A stretch of 50,639 nt of DNA. Origin: a bacterium (lineage in GTDB: Bacteria > Auribacterota > UBA3054). The position numbers and the translations under genes are program-made. Shown here piece by piece: positions 7,388 to 15,883 of the stretch (position 1 is the first letter of the stretch; each line of letters starts with the position of its first letter). The stretch lies in the NCBI GenBank assembly GCA_017649705.1, contig JAGCGH010000022.1:1-50639 (forward strand), in the 5' to 3' direction. A model generated the notes under the pieces. The model worked only from the letters and a program-made list of their open reading frames with translations. It did not search any database and had not been told where the DNA came from.

Positions 7388-10198
7388 ATGAGCAAAGAAG
7401 AGAAAAACAAGTATCAGGATTCTTTGAATCTTCCTGCCGGCAATTTCCCCATGCGCGGAAACCTGCCCCAGCAGGAACCGAAAAGACTTGAGAAGTGGGA
7501 AAGAGAAGACCTTTACGGTAAGATCAGGAAAGCCAGAAGCGGCGCCAAGAAATACGTATTGCACGACGGACCGCCGTACGCCAACGGCAGGATCCACATC
7601 GGCACCGTCATGAACAAGATCCTGAAAGACATGACCGTTCGCTATCTGACAATGCAGGGCTACGACGCCCCCTTCGTGCCGGGCTGGGACTGCCACGGGC
7701 TTCCCATTGAGAAAGCGCTTCTGGAACAACTGGGCAAGACCAAGGACGAGGTCGACCAGGTGGAATTCCGCCGCCAGGCCAGGGAATACGCCGCCAAATA
7801 CATCGACATTCAGAGATCCCAGTTCAAACGCTTCGGCGTCCTGGGCGAATGGAGCAGACCCTATATCACCATGGATCCCCTCTATGAGGCCGACATCATC
7901 CGCTCCTTCGGCGAACTTTATTCCAAGGGCTACGTCTACAAGGGCTGCAAGCCCATCCACTGGTGCACCAACTGCGAGACCGCCCTGGCGGCCGCCGAGA
8001 TAGAATACGAGCAGGACACCTCCGATTCCATCTACGTGAGGTTCCCTCTGGCGGAAGGCCAGACGCTGCCCCAAGGTCTTCCCAAGGAGGCTTCCATCGC
8101 AATCTGGACCACCACGCCCTGGACGCTGCCTAGCAATATGGCAGTCTGCGTCAAATCCGACATAATCTACGGCGTCTTCGACCTCGACGGTCAGAAGATC
8201 GTCATGGCGGTGGAGCTGGCAGCTCCGCTCTTTTCCAAGCTCGGCAAGGCGGAGCCGACCGCGGAGGCGACGTTCCCGGGCGAAGCCCTGGAAGGCCTCA
8301 AGGTCAAGCATCCCATCTTCGAGGGAATGACCGTTCCCGTGGTCATGGACGACTACGTGTCTCTTGACACCGGCACGGGTGTTGTGCACATCGCCCCGGG
8401 CCACGGCCTGGAAGACTACGGCGTGGGCTTGCGCTACGGCCTGGAAGTCTTCTCGCCGGTGGACGGCAAGGGCTGCTACAACGCCAATGTCCCGAAATAT
8501 CAGGGCATGCATGTTTTCAAGGCCAACGAGCCGATAATCGAGGAACTCAAGGGGAAAGGCATCCTGATCCACAAGGAACCCTGCACCCACGATTATCCCC
8601 ACTGCTGGCGCTGCCACAAACCCGTCATTTTCCGGGCCACGGACCAGTGGTTCGTGGGCGTGGACAGGAACGACATGCGCAAGAAAGCCCTGGAGGAAGT
8701 TGAGAAAGTCCAGTGGGTGCCGGAGGTCAGCAAGCAGCGCATCAAATCGATGCTGGAGCTCAGGCCCGACTGGTGCCTCTCCCGCCAGAGGATCTGGGGC
8801 GTCCCGATCCCGGCCTTCTTCTGCGAGAACTGCGGCCAGGAGATCATAAACGACGAGATCATAAAAAAAGTCGGCGACCTGGCGGAAAAGGAAACTTCCG
8901 ACGTTTGGTTCGAGAAGGAAGCAAGCGAGCTCCTGCCCGAGGGCACCAAATGTCCGAAATGCGGCGGAACGCGTTTCCGCAAGGAAAAGGACATCCTGGA
9001 CGTCTGGTTCGACTCCGGACTTTCCCACCGCGCGGTCTGCGGACGCCGGGAAGGACTTTACGATCCCGCGGACATGTATCTCGAGGGCTGCGACCAGCAC
9101 CGCGGCTGGTTCCAGGTCTCGCTTCTGACAGGCATCGGTTTGATGGACCGCGCGCCCTACAGGAAAGTAGTGACCCACGGCTGGACGCTGGCGGCCAAAG
9201 GCGAGAAGATCTCGAAGTCCAAGGGCAATTACGTCGACCCGGTTTTGATGTGCGACAAGCTGGGCGCCGACATACTGCGCCTGTGGGTGAGCTCCACCGA
9301 CTACACCCAGGACGTGGTCTTCAACGACAAGATCCTGGGCGTCATCAGCGACGCCTACAGGAGGATCAGGAACACCTTCAAATATCTCCTTGGCAACATC
9401 GCCGACTTCCGTCCGGAGAACGCCGTGCCTTTTTCCGAGCTGACGAAGCTTGACAGGTACATGCTGCACTCCCTGGAGGAACTGAGATCCGAGGTCACGG
9501 AAGCCTACGAGAAGAACGAATACATCAAGGCTTTCCAGGCCATACTGAATTTCTGCACCGTGGATCTCTCCTCCCGCTACTGCGACATATTGAAAGACAC
9601 GCTCTACACCGAGGGCAGGGAAGCCAAGTGCCGCCGTTCCGCCCAGACGGTTTTGAGACGCTGCGCCGTGGTTATCGCGAAGCTTCTGGCTCCCATTCTG
9701 GTCTTCACCAGCGAGGAAGTCTGGGAATGCTTAAGAGAGATGGAACTCACGGAGAAGGAAGGCCGCGAGGGCACCGTGCATCTTACCCTTTGGCCCGAGG
9801 AGGAGAAGGAACATCTGGATCCCGCCCTGGCGGCGCAGTTCGCGAAGATCTGGTCCGTCAGAGACGAAGTGCTGAAAGAGCTGGAAGGCTTGAGGCAGAG
9901 CGGCCTGATCGGTTCCGGACAGGAAGCCGAGGCGGAAGTCTGGAGCGACGATCCGGAATGGCTCGCGCTGCTCAAGGAATATGAAGGCGACCTGGCGAAA
10001 CTTTGCATCGTCTCGGCGCTTTCCGTGAAGAAGCCCGAGAACGGAAGAGCTGCCGGCAAACTTCTGGTGGCCGCCCGCCGCTCCGAAAAACCCAAGTGCG
10101 CCCGCTGCTGGAACTGCAGCGACACGGTCGGAACTATTAGCGAATATCCCGACGTCTGCGCCCGCTGCGCCGACGTTTTGAAAAACCAAGCAAAATAA
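7388..10198 (+). CDS. ileS: Isoleucyl-tRNA synthetase
   Basis: A 936-residue class I aminoacyl-tRNA synthetase charging tRNA-Ile. The nucleotide-binding motif is HIGT at residues 70-73 (the HIGH motif with a final Thr), inside DGPPYANGRIHIGTVMNKIL. The second signature is KISKS at 607-611. WTTTPWTLPSN marks the editing (CP1) domain, and VPGWDCHGLPIE and WFDSGLSH are family landmarks. The C-terminus has a zinc finger of the CARCW/CARC type. Length matches bacterial IleS (about 930-940). It follows the secretion cluster by 46 bases with no visible terminator and no Shine-Dalgarno, and precedes a dksA-like gene and lspA. Confidence 0.98.
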   Translation: MSKEEKNKYQDSLNLPAGNFPMRGNLPQQEPKRLEKWEREDLYGKIRKARSGAKKYVLHDGPPYANGRIHIGTVMNKILKDMTVRYLTMQGYDAPFVPGWDCHGLPIEKALLEQLGKTKDEVDQVEFRRQAREYAAKYIDIQRSQFKRFGVLGEWSRPYITMDPLYEADIIRSFGELYSKGYVYKGCKPIHWCTNCETALAAAEIEYEQDTSDSIYVRFPLAEGQTLPQGLPKEASIAIWTTTPWTLPSNMAVCVKSDIIYGVFDLDGQKIVMAVELAAPLFSKLGKAEPTAEATFPGEALEGLKVKHPIFEGMTVPVVMDDYVSLDTGTGVVHIAPGHGLEDYGVGLRYGLEVFSPVDGKGCYNANVPKYQGMHVFKANEPIIEELKGKGILIHKEPCTHDYPHCWRCHKPVIFRATDQWFVGVDRNDMRKKALEEVEKVQWVPEVSKQRIKSMLELRPDWCLSRQRIWGVPIPAFFCENCGQEIINDEIIKKVGDLAEKETSDVWFEKEASELLPEGTKCPKCGGTRFRKEKDILDVWFDSGLSHRAVCGRREGLYDPADMYLEGCDQHRGWFQVSLLTGIGLMDRAPYRKVVTHGWTLAAKGEKISKSKGNYVDPVLMCDKLGADILRLWVSSTDYTQDVVFNDKILGVISDAYRRIRNTFKYLLGNIADFRPENAVPFSELTKLDRYMLHSLEELRSEVTEAYEKNEYIKAFQAILNFCTVDLSSRYCDILKDTLYTEGREAKCRRSAQTVLRRCAVVIAKLLAPILVFTSEEVWECLREMELTEKEGREGTVHLTLWPEEEKEHLDPALAAQFAKIWSVRDEVLKELEGLRQSGLIGSGQEAEAEVWSDDPEWLALLKEYEGDLAKLCIVSALSVKKPENGRAAGKLLVAARRSEKPKCARCWNCSDTVGTISEYPDVCARCADVLKNQAK

Positions 10199-10207
10199 GA
10201 AAACATT

Positions 10208-10588
10208 ATGGTCAAAAAATGCAAATTAAAAAAAGAAGTGCTTGCTAAACTCCAGAAGGAGCTTCTGAAAAAGCGGGCCCGCCTGACCGGCAACGTGGAG
10301 AAACTCGAATCCGAATCCTTCATGAATTCCCAGAAGGATTACTCGGGCGACATTTCTTCCGGCTACAAGACCCACATGGCGGACATCGGCTCGGACGCCT
10401 CGGGCATGGAGCTTATGCTGGGGCTCGCCAGCAACCAGCAGAAGCTTCTGCAGCAGGTCAACGACGCCCTGAAGCGCATAGAGGACGGCACCTACGGATA
10501 CTGCTCCGCCTGCGGGAAAGCTATTCCCCAGGCCAGGCTGGAAGCTATCCCGGAAGCGGAACTCTGCCTTAATTGCGCGGACAAATAA
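10208..10588 (+). CDS. dksA: DksA/TraR-family zinc-finger RNA polymerase-binding protein
   Basis: A 126-residue protein with an N-terminal coiled-coil and a C-terminal C4 zinc finger (Cys99, Cys102, Cys120, Cys123; C-x2-C-x17-C-x2-C), the standard DksA/TraR arrangement. The loop between the helices carries THMADIGSDASGMELMLGL, resembling the acidic coiled-coil tip that DksA inserts into the RNA polymerase secondary channel. It is therefore a likely transcription modulator in the stringent response. It is shorter than E. coli DksA (151) and closer to the short DksA/YocK-like group. It lies 9 bases after ileS and directly abuts lspA. Confidence 0.85.
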   Translation: MVKKCKLKKEVLAKLQKELLKKRARLTGNVEKLESESFMNSQKDYSGDISSGYKTHMADIGSDASGMELMLGLASNQQKLLQQVNDALKRIEDGTYGYCSACGKAIPQARLEAIPEAELCLNCADK

Positions 10589-11071
10589 ATGGGCGAGCGC
10601 TGGAACAGATTATCCACGCCCTTTTATCTGGCGGCTTCCGCGGCGATCACAGATCAGCTTAGCAAATTCGCCGTCCGCAGCTTCGTGCCCAGGGACGAAG
10701 TGATCCCGGTCCTGCCTTGCTTCAATCTGACTTTCCGCCTCAATCCGGGAGTCGCCTTCAGCATGCTGGACAACATCAACTACGGGCACTACATTCTGGC
10801 TTTTCTGGCGCTTCTCGTAATTCTTTTCATCGTATCTCTTTTTTGGCGCAACAAGGCGCCCAAGAGCAAATGGGCGGTGGCGGCCCTGGGGCTCATCATG
10901 GGAGGGGCTTTCGGAAACATGATCGACAGGCTTCTTCCGCCCTATTACGCCGTGGTCGATTTCCTCGACTTCTATTGGCAGAACTACCATTGGCCCGCCT
11001 TCAACATCGCCGACAGCTGCATAACCGTGAGCGCCCTGCTTCTGCTCATTGTCTGCTGGAAAGAAAACTAA
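10589..11071 (+). CDS. lspA: Lipoprotein signal peptidase (signal peptidase II)
   Basis: A 160-residue inner-membrane aspartyl peptidase that cleaves diacylglyceryl-prolipoproteins. Four hydrophobic segments are visible. Conserved motifs are FRLNPGVAFSM (N-x-G-x-A/S-F), GNMIDR with catalytic Asp113, and FNIADS with catalytic Asp142. Length is normal. The ATG begins immediately after the dksA stop codon (TAA-ATG), so it should be translated by reinitiation; there is no independent Shine-Dalgarno site. Confidence 0.96.
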   Translation: MGERWNRLSTPFYLAASAAITDQLSKFAVRSFVPRDEVIPVLPCFNLTFRLNPGVAFSMLDNINYGHYILAFLALLVILFIVSLFWRNKAPKSKWAVAALGLIMGGAFGNMIDRLLPPYYAVVDFLDFYWQNYHWPAFNIADSCITVSALLLLIVCWKEN

Positions 11072-11087
11072 CCTTTTGGTGATTTTT

Positions 11088-12176
11088 ATGAAACTCGACT
11101 ACGACGGGCTGGGCAGCGGATTAGGCGACCTGGCCAGGCTCTCGAACGCGGAAAGCCGCTCCATCAGCGCCGAAAATTTCAAGGGCGAAAAAGGGAAGGG
11201 CGCCATGGCGACGGAGGGCGTTCACGCCAACTCCGCCAGGGAATTGGGACAGGGCTGGAAAGTTTCCCCCTGCGTGAAGATCGCGCCTCATTCCGTTTTC
11301 ACCGTGGCTGAGATCGAGGGCCCGGGCGCCTTGAAGCACATGTGGATGACCGTTTCCCAGCGCTTCTACCGCCAGTTCATACTGAGAATATATTGGGACG
11401 GGGAAGCGGATCCTTCCGTCTGCGTTCCCCTGGGCGATTTTTTCTGCAACGGCTGGACGGAGAGAGTCAACGTCAATTCCGTCCCCATAGTCGTCAACCC
11501 CAGCGGCGGCTTCAACTCCTATTGGGAAATGCCTTTCAGGAAAAAATGCCTGATCACATTGGAAAATCTCTCCGACGAGGATCCGGAATTCTTCTATCAG
11601 ATCAATTACGTCCTGACGGAGGTGCCGGAGGATAGGGCCTATTTCCACGCCCAGTGGCGCCGGATGAACCCCACGCGGGAAAAGGAAGAGTACGTTATTT
11701 TAGACGACGTCGCGGGCAGGGGACAGTACGTGGGGACCTACGTCGCCTGGCAGCCCAACAGCAACGGCTGGTGGGGCGAAGGGGAAGTGAAGTTTTTCCT
11801 GGACGGGGACAGGGAATTCCCCACCATCTGCACCACCGGGACCGAGGATTATTTCGGCGGCGCCTGGGGTTTCACGGACAATACTTTTAAAAATTACCAG
11901 GAGTTCAGTTCGCCCTACTGCGGGCTCCCGCAGATAATCAGGCCGGACGGCTTCACGAAGGCCAATCTGCGCTTCGGGATGTACCGCTGGCACGTCTGCG
12001 ACCCCATTCGCTTCAGAGAGGACCTGAAAGTGACCATGCAGGCCCTTGGCTGGCGCAGCAAGGGCCGTTTCCTCCCACTGAAGGATGACATTGCCTCCAC
12101 GGCTTTCTGGTATCAAACCGAGCCTCACAGGCCCTTCAGGCAGGATCTGAGCCCTGATCATTTGGAAGTCATTTAA
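11088..12176 (+). CDS. DUF2961 / GH172-family protein (putative glycoside hydrolase)
   Basis: A 362-residue protein of the DUF2961 family, members of which have been placed in glycoside hydrolase family GH172 (difructose-anhydride and arabinan-active enzymes). Diagnostic segments are GPGALKHMWMTV, RIYWDGEADPSVCVPLGDFF, NSYWEMPFRKKCLITLEN, FYQINYVLT, FHAQWRR and the acidic TTGTEDYFGGAWGF. No signal peptide is visible, so the copy may be cytoplasmic. I chose the ATG at 11088; a TTG at 11049 would overlap lspA and add 13 residues with no family resemblance. It is followed 23 bases later by an SGNH hydrolase. Fold and family are confident; the sugar substrate is unknown. Confidence 0.88.
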   Translation: MKLDYDGLGSGLGDLARLSNAESRSISAENFKGEKGKGAMATEGVHANSARELGQGWKVSPCVKIAPHSVFTVAEIEGPGALKHMWMTVSQRFYRQFILRIYWDGEADPSVCVPLGDFFCNGWTERVNVNSVPIVVNPSGGFNSYWEMPFRKKCLITLENLSDEDPEFFYQINYVLTEVPEDRAYFHAQWRRMNPTREKEEYVILDDVAGRGQYVGTYVAWQPNSNGWWGEGEVKFFLDGDREFPTICTTGTEDYFGGAWGFTDNTFKNYQEFSSPYCGLPQIIRPDGFTKANLRFGMYRWHVCDPIRFREDLKVTMQALGWRSKGRFLPLKDDIASTAFWYQTEPHRPFRQDLSPDHLEVI

Positions 12177-12199
12177 CCATCAAATCGGAAATAGACATT

Positions 12200-12850
12200 A
12201 TGAAACTAAAAAAAGGCTCCAAATTGCTGATAATAGGCGATTCCATCGGAGATTTCGGCCGCGCCAGGCCCGTGGGGGAAGGCCTCCACGCCGGTCTGGG
12301 CACGGGTTTCCCCAGGCTGCTTGACGCCATTCTGCGCCTGCAGGCGCCGGAAATGGAGATACGCGTGGTCAACATGTGCACAAGCGGCGACACCAGCAAG
12401 GACCTTCTGTCCCGCTGGGAAACGGACGTCACGGCCTTAAGCCCGGACTACGTCATGGTGGAAATAGGCATCAACGACGTCTGGCGTCATTTCGACGAGC
12501 CTTACAAAAAAGAAATATTCATCAGCAGGGAAGAGTACGGATCCAACCTCAGGAAAATGGCGGATCTGACCAAGGGCAAAGTCAAGGGCCTGTTTTTCCT
12601 TTCGCCTTTTTTGATGGAGCTGAACAAAAAGGATGCCTTCCGGGCGCTGATGGACAGCTACAGGGAGGAGATGCGCTCCGTTGCCAAAGAAACGGGAGCC
12701 TGTTTCATTGATTCCCAGAAAGCCTTCGACGCCTACTTCAAGAATTTCCATCCCGTCTCGGTAAGCTGGGACAGAGTGCACCCCGACCTTACGGGACATC
12801 TTCTGCTGGCCTTGGAGATCGCCAGGGCGCTTGGGGTGAAAATAAAATAG
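12200..12850 (+). CDS. SGNH/GDSL-family hydrolase (putative esterase)
   Basis: A 216-residue SGNH hydrolase. Block I is IIGDSIGDFGR with nucleophile Ser15, block III is the GINDVW motif (oxyanion Asn) and block V is DRVHPDLTGH with catalytic Asp and His. No signal peptide is seen. Family members deacylate carbohydrates, lipids or peptidoglycan. Adjacency to a GH172-like gene suggests removal of acyl groups from a glycan, which is inference. The gene ends 1 base before the stop of the oppositely oriented secreted orphan, with no terminator between them. Confidence 0.85.
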   Translation: MKLKKGSKLLIIGDSIGDFGRARPVGEGLHAGLGTGFPRLLDAILRLQAPEMEIRVVNMCTSGDTSKDLLSRWETDVTALSPDYVMVEIGINDVWRHFDEPYKKEIFISREEYGSNLRKMADLTKGKVKGLFFLSPFLMELNKKDAFRALMDSYREEMRSVAKETGACFIDSQKAFDAYFKNFHPVSVSWDRVHPDLTGHLLLALEIARALGVKIK

Positions 12851-12851
12851 C

Positions 12852-13787
12852 CTAGGGCGCCAGGAGCCCGTAGCAGAGGAAAAACGCCGCGGCCCGGCGG
12901 ATGAGGGAGCTGCGCTCCTCAGGTGATACCGGCTTGCGCTCGGGGGCGTTCTGCGAAGCTTTCGTCTCTGAATTCTTAACGGCGGCGACTTTGGAAGCCT
13001 GTCTTCCGGGGGCGCCGCCGGCGTTTTCGTAAACGATCTCTTTGGAGTAAACTTCGGGATGGGCGGCCACGAAGGTCCTGAAAGGCTTGGAGCCCAGGAT
13101 CCTCTGCATCTCCACCGGACGTTTGATGGGATATTTGAAGGGCAGCCACCAGGAGAAATTGTAGGAGCCGAAATCCGCGCTGACTTGATCCGACTGCAGC
13201 CTGATGGCTTTCGTTTTGGGATTGATCAGGGGCTTTCCGGAGTCGTCGCGGGTGTTGAAGTAAAGATCCACGTTCAGCACCGGGCACTCGAAGGAGATCG
13301 TCCTGGGGAGCGACAGGTCGCTGACGCAGCGGCAGGCTTTGACCCTTACGCCGCTGGAGCTGAGGAGCGTGAAGTAATCCGCGATGTTTTTGGGAATGGT
13401 GACGGTGTTCTGCTGGTCAAGGAAATTGTGCTTCAGCTGGAAGGTCAGGCGGAAGCCGTAGCCGCTGTTCAGAAGAGCCTTGTACTGCTCGGCCCATTTC
13501 TTGCGGAAAGCCGAGCGGTCTTTCATGGCGGGCTGCTCTTTCAGGAAAAGCTCGGCCATGGCCGCCTCGGCCAGAATGGGGTGCATGATGACGATGACCT
13601 CCTTGAGGTAGTTGGTCATGTTGTAATAGGAATTCATGTCATCGCAGTATTTCAAAAGCTTCTGCTGGGGAGTGAGAGACTCCTCCTCTTTTTGATCGGC
13701 TTCCGTTTCGTAAAGGTCGTTGGTGTCCCCGCCGCAAAGGGGGAGGCACAGAAGCAGGAGAAGAGAGAGCAGAGACAGGGTTTTCAT
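12852..13787 (-). CDS. Secreted protein of unknown function, downstream of msbA
   Basis: A 311-residue protein that I do not recognise. Residues 1-20 form a Leu-rich signal sequence (MKTLSLLSLLLLLCLPLCGG); the Cys near its end is a poor lipobox, so lipidation is uncertain. The mature part is polar and mixed, with aromatic patches such as FSWWLPFKYP and a cluster of Cys at about residues 152-168 (VKACRCVS, FECPV). The C-terminus ends in a short hydrophobic stretch (AAAFFLCYGLLAP). The start lies 4 bases after the msbA stop; an AGGAG ribosome-binding site overlaps the msbA end, so the two are co-transcribed. A role near the envelope is inferred from export and neighbours only. Confidence 0.75.
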   Translation of the reverse strand: MKTLSLLSLLLLLCLPLCGGDTNDLYETEADQKEEESLTPQQKLLKYCDDMNSYYNMTNYLKEVIVIMHPILAEAAMAELFLKEQPAMKDRSAFRKKWAEQYKALLNSGYGFRLTFQLKHNFLDQQNTVTIPKNIADYFTLLSSSGVRVKACRCVSDLSLPRTISFECPVLNVDLYFNTRDDSGKPLINPKTKAIRLQSDQVSADFGSYNFSWWLPFKYPIKRPVEMQRILGSKPFRTFVAAHPEVYSKEIVYENAGGAPGRQASKVAAVKNSETKASQNAPERKPVSPEERSSLIRRAAAFFLCYGLLAP

Positions 13788-13791
13788 GATT

Positions 13792-15789
13792 TTACTCCTG
13801 GTTCTCGTCGCTGGACTGGAGCATGCAGAGCTTGTAGTATATGCCGTTCTCGTTTTTGATGAGCTCTTCGTGGGAGCCGATCTCCTGCACTTTGCCGTCT
13901 TTCAGCACGATGATCCTGTCGGCGTGGCGGATGGTGGAGAGACGGTGGGCGATGGCGATGACGGTGCGGTTCTCCACCAGGTTGTCGATGGCTTCCTGCA
14001 CCAGCCTCTCGCTTTCCGTGTCAAGCGCCGAGGTCGCTTCGTCCAGGATCAGTATGGAGGGGTTCTTGAAGATGGCCCTGGCGATGGCCAGGCGCTGGCG
14101 CTGGCCGCCGGAGAGCCTCACCCCGTGCTCGCCGATGATGGTGTCGTAGCCCTCCGGCATCTCCATGATGAACTCGTGGGCGTTGGCGGCCATGGCGGCG
14201 GCCTGCACGTCGTTCATGTCGTATTTTCTAAGCCCGTAGGCGATGTTGCCGGCGATGGTGTTGTTGAAAAGGATGGTGTCCTGGGAGACCATGCCCATCT
14301 GTCCCCTCAGGGAAGAGAAGGAAAGATCCTTCACGTCTATGCCGTCGATGGTGACGGAGCCTTCCGTGCAGTCGTAGAAGCGGGGGATTAGGTTGGCGAT
14401 GGTGGTCTTGCCGGAGCCGGAGGGGCCGACCAGGGCGATCATCTCGCCGGGCTTGATGGTCAGGTTGAAGTCGTCGATGACCTTGCCCTCCTCCAAGTCA
14501 TAGGAGAAGCTCACGTGTTCGAATCTGAGCTCTTTCTCCATGGGGGGCGCTTCCACGGGGTTCTCGCGTTCCCTGATCTCGGGCACGGTGTCCAAAACTT
14601 CGTAGATGCGGTTCAGGGCGGCTTTGGAGCGCTGGATGACGTTGTTCAATTTGCCGATGCTGCGGAAGGGCTTGATGCTAAGAAGCAGGATGGTCAGGTA
14701 GGCGATGATGGCGCCGATGGTGGCCTCGCCTGTCATGACGGAGATCAAAAGCAGGCTGCCCACCACGATGAGGCACAAAACGCCGGCCAGCTCCGTCAGG
14801 GGGCTGACCATGACGTCGTTCCTGATGCCGGCCATGCGCTGCTCGTAATATTTCCTCAGCTGCCTATCGAAGCGTTTGATCTCGTAATTTTCGGTGTTGA
14901 AGGCCCTGACGATCCTTATGCCCGTGATAGTCTCCTGCAGGATGGAGACGATGTCCGCGATCTTCTCCTGGGTCTTTTTCGAGATCTTCCTGATCCTTTG
15001 TCCGATTATTATGATGGGGGCCATAATGAGGGGCAGGAAGACGGCGCAGAAGATGGAGACCTTCCAGTTGATGGCCAGCAGCATGCAGGCGATGAAGGGA
15101 AGGCTCGAGATCTCAGCCACGGAGTCGGCCAGGCGCGCGGAAAGCGTGGCCTGCACCACGTTCACGTCGTTGGTGATGCGGGAAATGAGATCGCCGGTGC
15201 GGTTCACGTTGAAGTAGCGTATGGGCAGCTCCTGCAATTTACGGTACATCATGTCCATCAGCTTGCAGACCATGGACTGGGAGACGCCCTCCATCACAAG
15301 GTGCAGCGAAACGGAGAAGAAGACCCTCAGGAGGATCATCAGCAAAATGAAGACCAGAAGCGAGCGGGCCAGCTTGGTGGGGTTGATGGCGTTCAGCTTC
15401 TCCACGTAGACGTCCACTTTCGCCATGATGCCTTCCGGGATGACCTGCCTGGTGGAGTCCGGTATCCTGATAAGATACTTGTCCTCTTTGGCGGTCGCCT
15501 CCTTCTTCTGGCCTTCGCTGAGCTTTTCGTCCAGCTTCAGCTTGGCGGAAAGATAGTTGTTGGTCAGCGGCCTGGCCGACCAGTAGCGGGAGACCTTGCA
15601 CATCCACTGCGGCACTTCCTCGCGGTCGCTTGCCGTGAGGGCGGGGAGGATGCGGTCGGCGAAGGGCGCGATGGTGCCGACGCTGGCGAACTGCGTGACG
15701 TTCACGCCTATCATGCAGACAACTCCCAGCAGCAGCTGGAACTTGTAGCTCAGGGCCAGTTTGGCAAATCGTAAAAAGGGACTCTTCAT
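13792..15789 (-). CDS. msbA: MsbA-type lipid A / multidrug ABC exporter (fused permease-ATPase)
   Basis: A 665-residue half-transporter. The N-terminal half is a six-helix ABC exporter domain; the C-terminal half has Walker A GPSGSGKTT, signature LSGGQRQRLAIARA, Walker B ILILDEATSALD and the H-loop IAHRLST. It most likely flips lipid A-core across the inner membrane (MsbA family), in keeping with hldD and other LPS genes in the window. It is about 80 residues longer than E. coli MsbA (582), because of a polar insertion of roughly 90 residues between the first two helices (about 45-135). It starts 11 bases downstream of the tRNA-Arg 3' end on the same strand with no ribosome-binding site, and is followed by a secreted orphan. 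A drug exporter is the alternative. Confidence 0.88.
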   Translation of the reverse strand: MKSPFLRFAKLALSYKFQLLLGVVCMIGVNVTQFASVGTIAPFADRILPALTASDREEVPQWMCKVSRYWSARPLTNNYLSAKLKLDEKLSEGQKKEATAKEDKYLIRIPDSTRQVIPEGIMAKVDVYVEKLNAINPTKLARSLLVFILLMILLRVFFSVSLHLVMEGVSQSMVCKLMDMMYRKLQELPIRYFNVNRTGDLISRITNDVNVVQATLSARLADSVAEISSLPFIACMLLAINWKVSIFCAVFLPLIMAPIIIIGQRIRKISKKTQEKIADIVSILQETITGIRIVRAFNTENYEIKRFDRQLRKYYEQRMAGIRNDVMVSPLTELAGVLCLIVVGSLLLISVMTGEATIGAIIAYLTILLLSIKPFRSIGKLNNVIQRSKAALNRIYEVLDTVPEIRERENPVEAPPMEKELRFEHVSFSYDLEEGKVIDDFNLTIKPGEMIALVGPSGSGKTTIANLIPRFYDCTEGSVTIDGIDVKDLSFSSLRGQMGMVSQDTILFNNTIAGNIAYGLRKYDMNDVQAAAMAANAHEFIMEMPEGYDTIIGEHGVRLSGGQRQRLAIARAIFKNPSILILDEATSALDTESERLVQEAIDNLVENRTVIAIAHRLSTIRHADRIIVLKDGKVQEIGSHEELIKNENGIYYKLCMLQSSDENQE

Positions 15790-15800
15790 TTAAATAATAT

Positions 15801-15877
15801 TGGTGCGCCAGGCGGGATTCGAACCCACAGCCTTCGGCTCCGGAGGCCGACGCTCTATCCAGTTGGGCTACTGGCGC
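15801..15877 (-). tRNA. tRNA-Arg (anticodon CCG)
   Basis: Reading the minus strand, a full cloverleaf is present: acceptor GCGCCAG/CTGGCGC, D arm with AACTGGATA loop (one C-A mismatch in the stem), anticodon stem TCGGC/GCCGA with loop CTCCGGA (anticodon CCG, codon CGG), and T arm GTGGG-TTCGAAT-CCCGC. The CCA end is encoded. It lies 6 bases after the glyS stop and 11 bases before msbA on the same strand, so it appears to be transcribed within the glyQ-glyS-msbA unit. Confidence 0.97.
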
Positions 15878-15883
15878 GGGATT

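Noticed and set aside
7376..9469. 697-codon open frame opposite ileS
   Set aside because: Pure antisense shadow: the plus-strand frame has all IleS motifs, while this translation is low in recognisable structure and rich in His, Val and Gly, as expected from reversed GC-rich codons.
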